From Nannocystis exedens (GTDB taxonomy: Bacteria; Myxococcota_A; Polyangia; Polyangiales; Polyangiaceae): 32,380 nt of DNA. Positions 7,229 to 14,037 of the stretch are shown one piece after another. Within the stretch, counting starts at the first letter, position 1; every line of letters starts with the position of its first letter. The stretch is taken from the NCBI GenBank assembly GCA_945861885.1, contig CAMAVR010000042.1, positions 1-32,380 on the forward strand, written 5' to 3'. Made by a program: the position numbers and the translations under genes. The notes below the pieces were generated by a model, which worked only from the letters and a program-made list of their open reading frames with translations, ran no database searches and was not told the DNA's origin.

Positions 7229-8776
7229 ATGCCGCGCATGCACGTTCATTTTATTGGGGTATGCGGTACCGGCATGGGGGCGCTCGCCCAGCTATTTAAA
7301 GAGGCGGGGCATCGTGTGACCGGCTCCGATACCGCGTTCGACCCGCCTATCGGAGATGCCTTGCGCGATGCCGGCGTCGAAACGCTGCTCGGGTACGATG
7401 AGCGGCACTTGCAAGCATCGGGCAGCCCCGATCTTGCGATGCCCGATCTTGTCGTGGTGGGGAACGTCGTGCCCCGGACGAACCGCGAAGCGATTGAAGC
7501 GGAGCGCCTCGGTCTTAAGCGCACGAGCATGTCGGCGGCACTACGCGACTATTTTTTGATCGGGCGAACGCCACTCGTCGTTGCGGGGACGCACGGTAAA
7601 ACGACAACCTCTTCGATGTGCGCATGGGTGCTCGATGTCGCGCGGCGAACTCCTGGATATTTCATTGGCGGCGTGCCGAAAAACTTGCCGCGCGGTGCGG
7701 CAATCGGTGACGCGCGAAGGCGAATCGCAACGAGCGCTGCCGCTCTAATCGATCGCTCTTACGAAGCGATGCCGACTCCATTCGTCGTCGAAGGCGACGA
7801 GTACGATGCCGTTTACTGGAGAAAGAAGCCGAAATTTCTCGACTACATCGGCGTTGGCGATCGCGATGTGGCAATCGTGACGAGCATCGAGTTCGACCAC
7901 ATCGACGCTTATCGCGACGTCGCTGCATACGAAAACGCGTTTCGCGAATTTGTGCGATCCGTCCCCGCTACGGGGCTAATTGTCGCCGCTGCGAACGACC
8001 CGCGTGTCGTCGCGATTGTGAGCGAAGAGGCGCTCGCACGGGTATCGTTTTACGCGCTGCAAGGCGACGAGACGTTCGGCGTCACGCCGACGTGGCTGGG
8101 CGCTCCGAGCGTTGTTCTTGCCGATGGCGCGCAGACATTTGATCTCTTTACAGGCGGCGCGTCGTGCGGTCGCTTGGCGGTTGGAGTTGGCGGAGTGCAC
8201 AACGTGCGCAATGCGATCGCTGCGCTCGCCGCATGCGCCGAAGGTTTCGGTGTTCCGGTGCAGCATTCGCGCGCGGCGATCGCGTCGTTCACCGGTGTTC
8301 GGCGACGGCTCGATCTACTCGGCTCGCCTGGCGGTATTTTAGTCTACGACGATTTTGCGCATCATCCGACGGCGGTGCGCGCAACGCTCTCGGCCCTTCG
8401 CGATCGCCATCCGAATGCGCGAATTTGGGCTATTTTTGAGCCTCGCAGCGCCACAGCGTGCCGCAACTTGCATCAAGATGATTACGCAAGAGCGTTTGAT
8501 GCAGCCGACCAAGTGATACTTGCCCCGCTAGGGCGATCCGGCATCGCCGACTCCGAGAAGCTCGATTTGCGGCGGCTCGCGACCGAACTGCCGCGCCCGA
8601 CAAAGCTGGCCGAGTCGAGCGCAGCCATTCTCGAGCTGCTGTGCGCCGAGGCGCGACAGGGCGATGTCATCGCGATTCTCTCAAACGGCAGTTTTGGCGG
8701 TCTACACGCAAAGCTGATCGCGGAACTCGAGAAACGTCACGCGTGGGATCCTTCGGCAAAAGCGGCCTCAGGATGA
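7229..8776 (+). CDS. mpl: UDP-N-acetylmuramate:L-alanyl-gamma-D-glutamyl-meso-DAP ligase
   Basis: Mur-ligase family enzyme of 515 residues that attaches the recycled tripeptide L-Ala-gamma-D-Glu-meso-DAP to UDP-MurNAc, using ATP, in murein recycling. The Rossmann start MHVHFIGVCGTGMGALA resembles MurC, followed by the P-loop AGTHGKTTT (119-127), GYFIGGVPKNL, VEGDEYDAVYWRKKPKFLDY (an Mpl hallmark separating it from MurC), SIEFDHIDAYRD, the HNVRNAIAA region and DDFAHHPTAVRATL. Residue 4 (ATG 7238) is an alternative start closer to the usual Mpl beginning. The last dozen or so residues and the stop codon lie within a dispersed palindromic repeat (8742-8869). It is about 8 kb from the dcw cluster and not part of it. 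Confidence 0.93.
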   Translation: MPRMHVHFIGVCGTGMGALAQLFKEAGHRVTGSDTAFDPPIGDALRDAGVETLLGYDERHLQASGSPDLAMPDLVVVGNVVPRTNREAIEAERLGLKRTSMSAALRDYFLIGRTPLVVAGTHGKTTTSSMCAWVLDVARRTPGYFIGGVPKNLPRGAAIGDARRRIATSAAALIDRSYEAMPTPFVVEGDEYDAVYWRKKPKFLDYIGVGDRDVAIVTSIEFDHIDAYRDVAAYENAFREFVRSVPATGLIVAAANDPRVVAIVSEEALARVSFYALQGDETFGVTPTWLGAPSVVLADGAQTFDLFTGGASCGRLAVGVGGVHNVRNAIAALAACAEGFGVPVQHSRAAIASFTGVRRRLDLLGSPGGILVYDDFAHHPTAVRATLSALRDRHPNARIWAIFEPRSATACRNLHQDDYARAFDAADQVILAPLGRSGIADSEKLDLRRLATELPRPTKLAESSAAILELLCAEARQGDVIAILSNGSFGGLHAKLIAELEKRHAWDPSAKAASG

Positions 8777-8869
8777 CAGGCGTGGCCTCAGGATGACAGG
8801 GTTGATAGTTCCATTTGAAATTCACGCCTGCACCGCGGTGTCATCCTGAACGAAGTGAAGGATCCCACG
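8742..8869. repeat. Interspersed palindrome with GGATCC core overlapping mpl 3' end
   Basis: CGTGGGATCCTTC (8742-8754) pairs perfectly with 8857-8869, and TCAGGATGACA pairs with 8839-8849. The latter is duplicated on the left: a 17-base unit at 8764-8780 recurs at 8784-8800. The motif GGATCCTTC...CTCAGGATGACA resembles a repeat I have seen scattered in many bacterial genomes (recollection). Here it supplies the final codons and TGA of mpl. Confidence 0.85.
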
Positions 8870-8941
8870 AGTCTTACATTGGTGACGATGTCGGTGTTTA
8901 TTTGCGACAGAGAAGTATGATTGCAGTGCCAATTGAACGCG

Positions 8942-8970
8942 TTGAAAATATTGATTCTTTGAGTTGATAC
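8942..8970 (+). promoter_or_regulatory. Possible promoter for metalloprotease gene
   Basis: TTGAAA and TGATAC are separated by 17 bases in an AT-rich patch 56 bases before the ATG at 9026. The -35 is fair and the -10 poor, so this is only a candidate. Confidence 0.25.
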
Positions 8971-9025
8971 GAGCAAACACATCGACTTACCCTCAGGAGT
9001 TGGTTTCTGATTTGGGGAGAACGTC

Positions 9026-10792
9026 ATGAGAAATTTCGTTCGCGCGTATGCGATCGGTATCTTCGTGGTGGGGTGTGGTTCACAGGCAGGGGGCGAATCG
9101 GTCGGCCCAGGTCCTACGGGTGGTGCGCCGAGCGGCGGTGGAGGCGACGGGACGGGCGTCGTGCCGCGCGATCGCGCGAATCCAAACGCTCCAGGCAACC
9201 AGCCCGGGCCGTCCAACCCCGCGGTGCCGGGCGGAACGGCGGGCGGAGAGCCGCCCACGCCGGTCAGGCCGAGCCGACCGATCGAACCGCCCGATCCGCC
9301 AGCTGAGCGCACGAAGCTCGCGCTGGGCCTCGCGATATCGAAAATCGATCTGTCGCAAGGTGTGAACATTCGGCTTGTGACCGACGGCAAGCGGGTGAAG
9401 ACGACGACACCGATCGTGGCGAAACGTCCAGGCCTGCTGCGCGTTTTCACGGCGCCGGACGCATCGTGGCAAGCGCACGAAGTTACCGCCGAGCTTCAGC
9501 TTACAAACGGTGGTCAACCGGTCGCCACGCTGGTCGACAAAAAAACGATCAAAGCGATGTCGACCGAAGCCGATCTGAAATCGACATTCGCTTTCAAACT
9601 CACGACCGAGCAAATGCTCCCCGGTCTAGAGTACACCGTGTCGATTCTCGACGAAGAGGGGGATGACACCTCGTCGACAGAGAGCAGCGCAAGATACCCC
9701 AAAAAAGCGCAGTATGACGCGATCGCAGTCGCGCGCATCGAGAACAATCTGCGCGTGCGTATCGTGCCGGTTGTTTACGACGGACGTACGCCGGACGTTA
9801 GCCCGGCAAGCATCGAGCGTTATCGCAAGATGATGTTCGCGATGTATCCCGCGTCGGCGGTGACGCTCGACGTGCGCGCAAACTGGCCCTACGCAGGCGA
9901 TCTCGGATCGCAGGGGATGGGGTTCGGCGAGCTCGTTCAGTCGCTGATCGAACTGCGTGCAAATGAAGTGGAGTCGCAGGAGATTTACTACTACGGCGTG
10001 GTCAATCCGGCGGCGACGATTGTCGACTACTGCTCGCAGGGATGCGTGGCGGGCCTTACGATTTCGTCGACGGAAAACAGCGAAGACCCGATCATGCGCG
10101 TCAGCGCGGGGCTAGGTTTCCCCGGGCAGGAGACGACAATGGCGCATGAAATTGGGCATGCGCACGGGCGGCTGCACGCGCCATGCACGCAAGTTGGGCA
10201 GATGGCGTCGATCGACACCGATTTCCCCGCGACGAAGCCATACGAAAATGGCAACGACGATACCGAACTCGGCGGCGGCATCGGAGTGTGGGGGTACAAC
10301 ATCGTGTCGAAGTCGCTTTTCGATCCGGTGCGTTCAAAAGACGTGATGGGTTATTGCCAGCATAACTGGTCAGTATGGATTTCCGACTACACGTACTCGG
10401 CGCTCTACAAGCGGATGATCAAAATTGGCGGGCGGCCAATCGCTGGGCGGTCGTCAACGCGTCCGGCCACTCCGCCGGTGACAGCACCGTCAGCGCTGCT
10501 CGCCGCGAATTCGCCTCGCCCAACGACCTACCGATTCATCGGCGTCGATGGGGCGGGGAAGCTCTCGTGGGGGCGCACGGTGACGCGTACGGCGCCGACT
10601 TCTTTGCCGAGCCATCGCGTGACGTTCAAGACGGCAGACGGCGCGACCGATTCGGAAGTGCAAGGGCACTACTACCCCTATTCCGATATGCCAGGCGGCG
10701 TTGTGCTTGTCCCGGAGCCCGAAGCAAGGGTTCAGACGATCGCGGTCGAGGGGTTAAGCGGCGCACAAGTACGCGAAGTTTCGCGCCCTTGA
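9026..10792 (+). CDS. Secreted metzincin-type zinc metalloprotease lipoprotein
   Basis: Probable lipoprotein of 588 residues with a hydrophobic N-terminus and a good lipobox VVGC (Cys17), then a long Gly/Pro/Asn-rich linker (18-95) that would hold the enzyme away from the membrane. Residues about 98-225 look like an all-beta domain (IRLVTDGKR, RPGLLRVFTAPD). The catalytic domain has HEIGHAHGRLH (374-384), which fits the metzincin consensus HExxHxxGxxH, with base Glu375, and DVMGYC (Met441) as the likely Met-turn. Cysteines at 336, 340, 387 and 444 surround the active site. The combination recalls family M66-like proteases, but the exact family is uncertain. Residues 460-588 form another predicted beta-rich region. 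Translation start is supported by GGGGAG five bases before the ATG. Confidence 0.82.
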   Translation: MRNFVRAYAIGIFVVGCGSQAGGESVGPGPTGGAPSGGGGDGTGVVPRDRANPNAPGNQPGPSNPAVPGGTAGGEPPTPVRPSRPIEPPDPPAERTKLALGLAISKIDLSQGVNIRLVTDGKRVKTTTPIVAKRPGLLRVFTAPDASWQAHEVTAELQLTNGGQPVATLVDKKTIKAMSTEADLKSTFAFKLTTEQMLPGLEYTVSILDEEGDDTSSTESSARYPKKAQYDAIAVARIENNLRVRIVPVVYDGRTPDVSPASIERYRKMMFAMYPASAVTLDVRANWPYAGDLGSQGMGFGELVQSLIELRANEVESQEIYYYGVVNPAATIVDYCSQGCVAGLTISSTENSEDPIMRVSAGLGFPGQETTMAHEIGHAHGRLHAPCTQVGQMASIDTDFPATKPYENGNDDTELGGGIGVWGYNIVSKSLFDPVRSKDVMGYCQHNWSVWISDYTYSALYKRMIKIGGRPIAGRSSTRPATPPVTAPSALLAANSPRPTTYRFIGVDGAGKLSWGRTVTRTAPTSLPSHRVTFKTADGATDSEVQGHYYPYSDMPGGVVLVPEPEARVQTIAVEGLSGAQVREVSRP

Positions 10793-10806
10793 TTTGATGT
10801 GAAGAC

Positions 10807-10972
10807 TTGTCGAAAAAAGAAGTTCCTTTTTCGACAACTCCGAATTGCATGCCGGAGGCATGCCCGCGTGGGGTGGGGACCTCCAAAAAACCTCGTTTTT
10901 TGGGGCGGGGAGGCGCGTGCCTCCCCGTGATGGTGGGTAAGCCTCTGTCGAAGTGCTTTTTTCGACAGAGGC
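10807..10972. repeat. Cluster of five consecutive hairpins upstream of mrp
   Basis: Five inverted repeats lie in 166 bases: 10807-10837 (11-bp stem), 10847-10863 (7-bp stem, three-base loop), 10881-10905 (11 pairs including one G-T wobble), 10907-10926 (8-bp stem) and 10941-10972 (12-bp stem). The first left arm (TGTCGAAAAAAG, 10808-10819) is also perfectly complementary to 10956-10967, so the whole block can close into one large structure with three inner hairpins. The 3' hairpin, 34 bases before the mrp ATG, could affect mrp expression. The 5' hairpin could end the protease transcript. Confidence 0.88.
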
Positions 10973-11005
10973 TGAGTCGCGACATCGGCCAAATGATGCT
11001 AATAA

Positions 11006-11887
11006 ATGCCTCAAATGGCCGAGCATCACGATTCTGAGTCTGCGCTTTCTGGCGTCCAACACGTTGTCCTAGTCATGAGCGGTAAAGGCGGGGTCGGCAA
11101 AAGCACGACCGCGACCAATCTCGCGTTGGCGCTCGCGCGTTCTGGCTACCGCACCGGTCTTCTCGATGCCGATATCTACGGCCCGTCAATTCCCACAATG
11201 CTGGGCATTACGGGCCGACCGGTGTCGCTCGACGGCAAGCGAATCGAGCCGCTCGCGCGATTCGGGTTAAAAGTGATGTCGATCGGTTTTTTGCTCGAAG
11301 ATTCGCGGTCGGCGGTGGTGTGGCGCGGGCCGATGCTTCACGGCGCTCTGCAGCAGTTTCTAAACGACGTGAATTGGGGCGAGCTCGACTATCTTGTGCT
11401 CGACTTGCCGCCCGGAACGGGCGATATCGCGCTCACGTTGTCGCAAAAAGTTAAAGTGAGCGGCGCGGTCATTGTCACCACGCCGCAGCAGGTCGCTACA
11501 GACGACGTCTACAAGAGCGTCGCCATGTGCAAAAAAGTGAATATTCCTGTCGTCGGTGTCGTCGAGAATATGAGCTATTTTATCGACACGGCGGGGGTGC
11601 GGCACAATCTGTTCGGCGAAGGGGGGGGCGCGGCGATTGCCGAGTTTTCAGAGGCTCCGCTCCTTGGCCAAGTGCCGATCGATCAAACCGTGCGCGAATG
11701 GGGCGATAAGGGGACACCGGTGGTCCAAGCTGCGCCCGATAGCGCGGCGGCGCGCGTGTTTACGATGATAGCGTCACGTGTTGTCGAAGAGGTTTCGCGG
11801 CGCGCAAAGGATGACGGCGGGAACGAGCTGGTGATCGATCGCAGCGGTGGCACCGGCGGCCGAAAGCGCCTTCCAATCGCGAAGTAA
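11006..11887 (+). CDS. mrp: Mrp/NBP35-family P-loop ATPase lacking the Fe-S cysteine pair
   Basis: A 293-residue protein of the Mrp/ApbC/NBP35 group of deviant-Walker ATPases, usually iron-sulfur cluster carriers. [10 protein letters not shown] (25-34) is the deviant Walker A with its signature Lys26, followed by [34 protein letters not shown] (133-140) and TTPQQVA. Two departures from the usual Mrp are seen. There is no N-terminal MIP18/DUF59 domain, and where most members carry CxxC after VENMSYF this one reads IDTAGVRH; its only cysteine is Cys175. The standard cluster-bridging ligands are therefore missing. The basic C-terminal tail (about 275-293) is extra. No clear Shine-Dalgarno precedes either ATG 11006 or ATG 11015. 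A five-hairpin block lies directly upstream and a B12-binding protein gene 58 bases downstream. Confidence 0.88.
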   Translation: MPQMAEHHDSESALSGVQHVVLVMSGKGGVGKSTTATNLALALARSGYRTGLLDADIYGPSIPTMLGITGRPVSLDGKRIEPLARFGLKVMSIGFLLEDSRSAVVWRGPMLHGALQQFLNDVNWGELDYLVLDLPPGTGDIALTLSQKVKVSGAVIVTTPQQVATDDVYKSVAMCKKVNIPVVGVVENMSYFIDTAGVRHNLFGEGGGAAIAEFSEAPLLGQVPIDQTVREWGDKGTPVVQAAPDSAAARVFTMIASRVVEEVSRRAKDDGGNELVIDRSGGTGGRKRLPIAK

Positions 11888-11945
11888 CCTGGCGCTCGCC
11901 ACTCGAAGTATAAGTCACGGTAGTATCAAAAGTGAGGCGATAGCT

Positions 11946-12377
11946 ATGAGTGTCACACCGCTGCAAAAGCTGCGAATTTTGGTCGCAAAACCAGGTCTTG
12001 ATGGGCACGACCGTGGCGCAAAAGTCGTCGCGAGAGCGCTGAGAGATGCGGGGTTTGAAGTCATCTACACCGGGCTCCATCAGACGCCCGATATGATTGC
12101 CGACGCCGCGCTGCAAGAAGATGTCGACGCGGTAGGGTTGTCGATCATGAGCGGCGCGCACAATACGCTTTTTCCGGCGGTCATCGATGCGCTAAAAGCG
12201 CGCGGGATCAGCGATATGGTCGTGTTCGGGGGGGGAATTATTCCGGAGGGTGATATGGATCGCTTGCGTTCGGTCGGAGTGCAGGGGGTTTTCACGCCGG
12301 GGACGACGCTGGGGTCGATTATTGAGTGGGTGCGGGAGAACGTGAAGCCGCGATCGATGAACGCGGGGGCGCGTTAG
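11946..12377 (+). CDS. Stand-alone cobalamin-binding domain protein (methylmalonyl-CoA mutase type)
   Basis: A 143-residue protein that consists of just the B12-binding domain found at the C-terminus of methylmalonyl-CoA mutase. [15 protein letters not shown] (Asp19-x-His21-x-x-Gly24) is the base-off/His-on motif whose His coordinates cobalt. SIMSGAH (66-72) and FGGGIIP (94-100) contact the nucleotide tail. Free-standing copies act as small subunits of acyl-CoA mutases such as isobutyryl-CoA mutase, or of split methylmalonyl-CoA mutase. The large subunit is not in this window. The frame extends upstream to 11847 inside mrp, but GTGAGG before ATG 11946 and the domain boundary favour the shorter start. 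The acyl-CoA dehydrogenase two genes on would fit a branched-chain acyl-CoA context, but the link is weak. Confidence 0.87.
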   Translation: MSVTPLQKLRILVAKPGLDGHDRGAKVVARALRDAGFEVIYTGLHQTPDMIADAALQEDVDAVGLSIMSGAHNTLFPAVIDALKARGISDMVVFGGGIIPEGDMDRLRSVGVQGVFTPGTTLGSIIEWVRENVKPRSMNAGAR

Positions 12378-12389
12378 GGGACGCGTTTC

Positions 12390-12485
12390 GCGCACGCGCA
12401 CGCGCACGCGCACGCGCACGCGCACGATCACGATCACGATCACGGAGATGATCGTGAGACGTGATCGTGAGACGTGCGCGTGCGC
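12390..12485. repeat. Hexamer array hairpin (GCGCAC)6-(GATCAC)3 with inverted partner
   Basis: Six perfect GCGCAC units (12390-12425) run into three perfect GATCAC units (12426-12443). After a six-base spacer come two perfect tandem 13-mers GATCGTGAGACGT (12450-12475) and then two GTGCGC units (12474-12485). The right side is the inverted complement of the left in type (GTGATC pairs with GATCAC, GTGCGC with GCGCAC), so a long hairpin can form with unequal copy number in the two arms. It lies 12 bases after the stop of the B12-binding protein. Confidence 0.9.
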
Positions 12486-12502
12486 GATCCGCCCCCATCA
12501 AA

Positions 12503-12536
12503 CTGTCCAGGACACCCCCCTGGACGTCCAGGACAG
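12503..12536. repeat. Nested GTCCAGGAC palindromes upstream of protease gene
   Basis: TGTCCAGGACA (12504-12514) and TGGACGTCCA (12521-12530) are each palindromic, CTGTCC at 12503 pairs with GGACAG at 12531, and GTCCAGGACA occurs twice. The block is 86 bases before the protease ATG. It may be an operator or a mobile palindrome. Confidence 0.7.
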
Positions 12537-12610
12537 CGTGTAATTTGTGAAATAATCGAGAAAATAAGCCGTCTCGTGATGGCACGTCGGTCGCAATGAG
12601 CCTCTTCGAA

Positions 12611-12616
12611 AGGAGA
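12611..12616 (+). promoter_or_regulatory. Ribosome binding site deciding the serine protease start
   Basis: AGGAGA six bases before ATG 12623, which begins a clean lipoprotein signal. It is preferred over the upstream in-frame ATG at 12596. Confidence 0.8.
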
Positions 12617-12622
12617 CGACTC

Positions 12623-13825
12623 ATGAAATTTCGTCTTTGGCGTGCCCACTACGGCTCTTTAGGTTTGGTGTTCAGTTGGTTTCTTAGCGGCTGTTCGGCG
12701 CAAGGGCATTTGGGGCCTAGTGAAGCTCCTGGCGCCGATACGTCGCCGACGGCGACAGAGCGGAGCGACGATGCGGAGGAGGACGGGGGAGCGCCGCCGT
12801 TTCAAACGGATGGTGTTGAGATCGTCCGCGGTATCCCGGATCGAGGGCGAGATCCGGCGGTGCTCGCGCTCAGCGTGAACGGTGAGCAGCTCTGCACCGG
12901 CACCCTGATCGCACCTTACGCCGTGCTCACAGCGAGGCACTGCGTGTCAGAGACCGCGCCCACGGTCGACTGTCCGGCGACAGAGCGGCAAGTGATTCGC
13001 GATCGCGAGCCGTCGGTGATCCGAGTATTCGCCGGCGAGACGATCGCCAACATGGATCTTCTCGCGACCGGGCGCCAAATTGTCGTCCCGCCGACCGACA
13101 AGATCTGCGACGCCGATATCGCGGTATTGCTGCTCGATCGTCCGATCGAAGGGATCGCGTCGGTGCCTGTGCGTCGCGACGGAGCGGCGAAAGGCGATCA
13201 CGTGCGGGCTGTTGGGTTCGGTCGCATAGGCGATGACGCCGTAGCTGGTCAAAAGCTTCTACGCGATCACGTCAAAGTGCTCGAGAGTTCGAAGACCGAG
13301 TTTTTCGTAGGCGAGGCAACGTGCAACGGCGATTCGGGCGGTCCGGCGCTCGATGAAAAAACCGGTGAGATCGTCGGCGTAGTTTCCCGCGGCGGACCGA
13401 CGTGCGAAGGGCCAACGGCATACAATATTTACACGCGAACAGACGCATTTGAAGCTCTAATCACCGAAGCGCTAAAAGGAGCGCCGCCCAAACGCAAAGC
13501 ATCGCCCGTCGTTCGTCCACCAAAAGCGCCCGATAGCGTGCAGAAGCCGGCAGAAAAGCCGGTAGCCAAGCGTTCACCAACAGTTCGAAAGACGCCGGGA
13601 AGAGCGCCCCGTTCAGGTGCAACGGGGAGAGCGAGAGCGAAAAAGAAGCCGGAAAGAGACATCGGAGGCGCGTGCAATTCCGGCAGCGCATGCGCAAGCG
13701 GCGTCTGCGTAGCAGCGCACGGCGCGCGATACTGTTCGCAAGATTGCGGCATAGGAGATCGCTGCCCGCAGCGCTTCAAGTGCGAAGGAGAGGCGGGCAA
13801 GAGACATGTATGCGTCAAAACATGA
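12623..13825 (+). CDS. Trypsin-like (S1) serine protease lipoprotein with Cys-rich C-terminus
   Basis: Exported protein of 400 residues. The signal ends in a textbook lipobox LSGC (Cys24), followed by an acidic, disordered-looking linker to about residue 62. The S1 protease domain spans about 66-285, with catalytic His106 (LTARHC), Asp165 (DADIAVLLLD) and Ser238 (CNGDSGGP). By alignment of the GDSGGP loop, the residue at the base of the S1 pocket would be Ala232 rather than the Asp of trypsin, so cleavage after Lys/Arg is not expected; this is inferred. A Lys/Arg/Pro-rich linker (286-345) leads to a compact domain with eight cysteines (351-397), probably four disulfides, a common tail in myxobacterial surface proteins. 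All three catalytic residues are present, so it should be active at the cell envelope. Monocistronic by spacing. Confidence 0.88.
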   Translation: MKFRLWRAHYGSLGLVFSWFLSGCSAQGHLGPSEAPGADTSPTATERSDDAEEDGGAPPFQTDGVEIVRGIPDRGRDPAVLALSVNGEQLCTGTLIAPYAVLTARHCVSETAPTVDCPATERQVIRDREPSVIRVFAGETIANMDLLATGRQIVVPPTDKICDADIAVLLLDRPIEGIASVPVRRDGAAKGDHVRAVGFGRIGDDAVAGQKLLRDHVKVLESSKTEFFVGEATCNGDSGGPALDEKTGEIVGVVSRGGPTCEGPTAYNIYTRTDAFEALITEALKGAPPKRKASPVVRPPKAPDSVQKPAEKPVAKRSPTVRKTPGRAPRSGATGRARAKKKPERDIGGACNSGSACASGVCVAAHGARYCSQDCGIGDRCPQRFKCEGEAGKRHVCVKT

Positions 13826-13855
13826 AAGACCTGCCGCATGGTGGGTGGAGCTTCA

Positions 13856-13986
13856 CCTCTCCCGCTTCGCGGGAGAGGGAAAGCGTGACGAAGTCACGCG
13901 AGGGTGAGGGTCCCTTCCCGGTCGGCCGCGGGAGCCCTCAACCTCGTGCGACTGCGTCGCACTTTCCTTCTCCCGTTGGGAGAAGG
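13856..13986. repeat. Pair of inverted REP-like elements (BIME-like block)
   Basis: Four perfect hairpins, each with a three-base loop: 13856-13878 (10 bp), 13883-13899 (7 bp), 13946-13962 (7 bp) and 13966-13986 (9 bp). The second pair is the first pair in inverse orientation. Each unit is a G/C-rich hairpin, an AAAG linker, a 7-bp hairpin, then GAGGxTGAGGG. The 7-bp stems differ at two positions with compensating changes on the other arm. The block fills the 212-base gap between the protease and the acyl-CoA dehydrogenase genes. Confidence 0.88.
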
Positions 13987-14037
13987 GGATGTCGGTCGAT
14001 TTGTCTTTGTTTCGTGATACAACCGGCCGAATTAGCC

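Noticed and set aside
8788..9613. Pro/Gly-rich minus-strand frames opposite the metalloprotease start
   Set aside because: Antisense shadows of the Gly/Pro linker; the plus strand has a lipobox, ribosome site and catalytic motif.
12192..12624. Minus-strand frames rich in Arg-Val or Arg-Ala dipeptides
   Set aside because: They are translations of the GCGCAC/GATCAC hexamer array and the 3' end of the B12-binding gene, not proteins.
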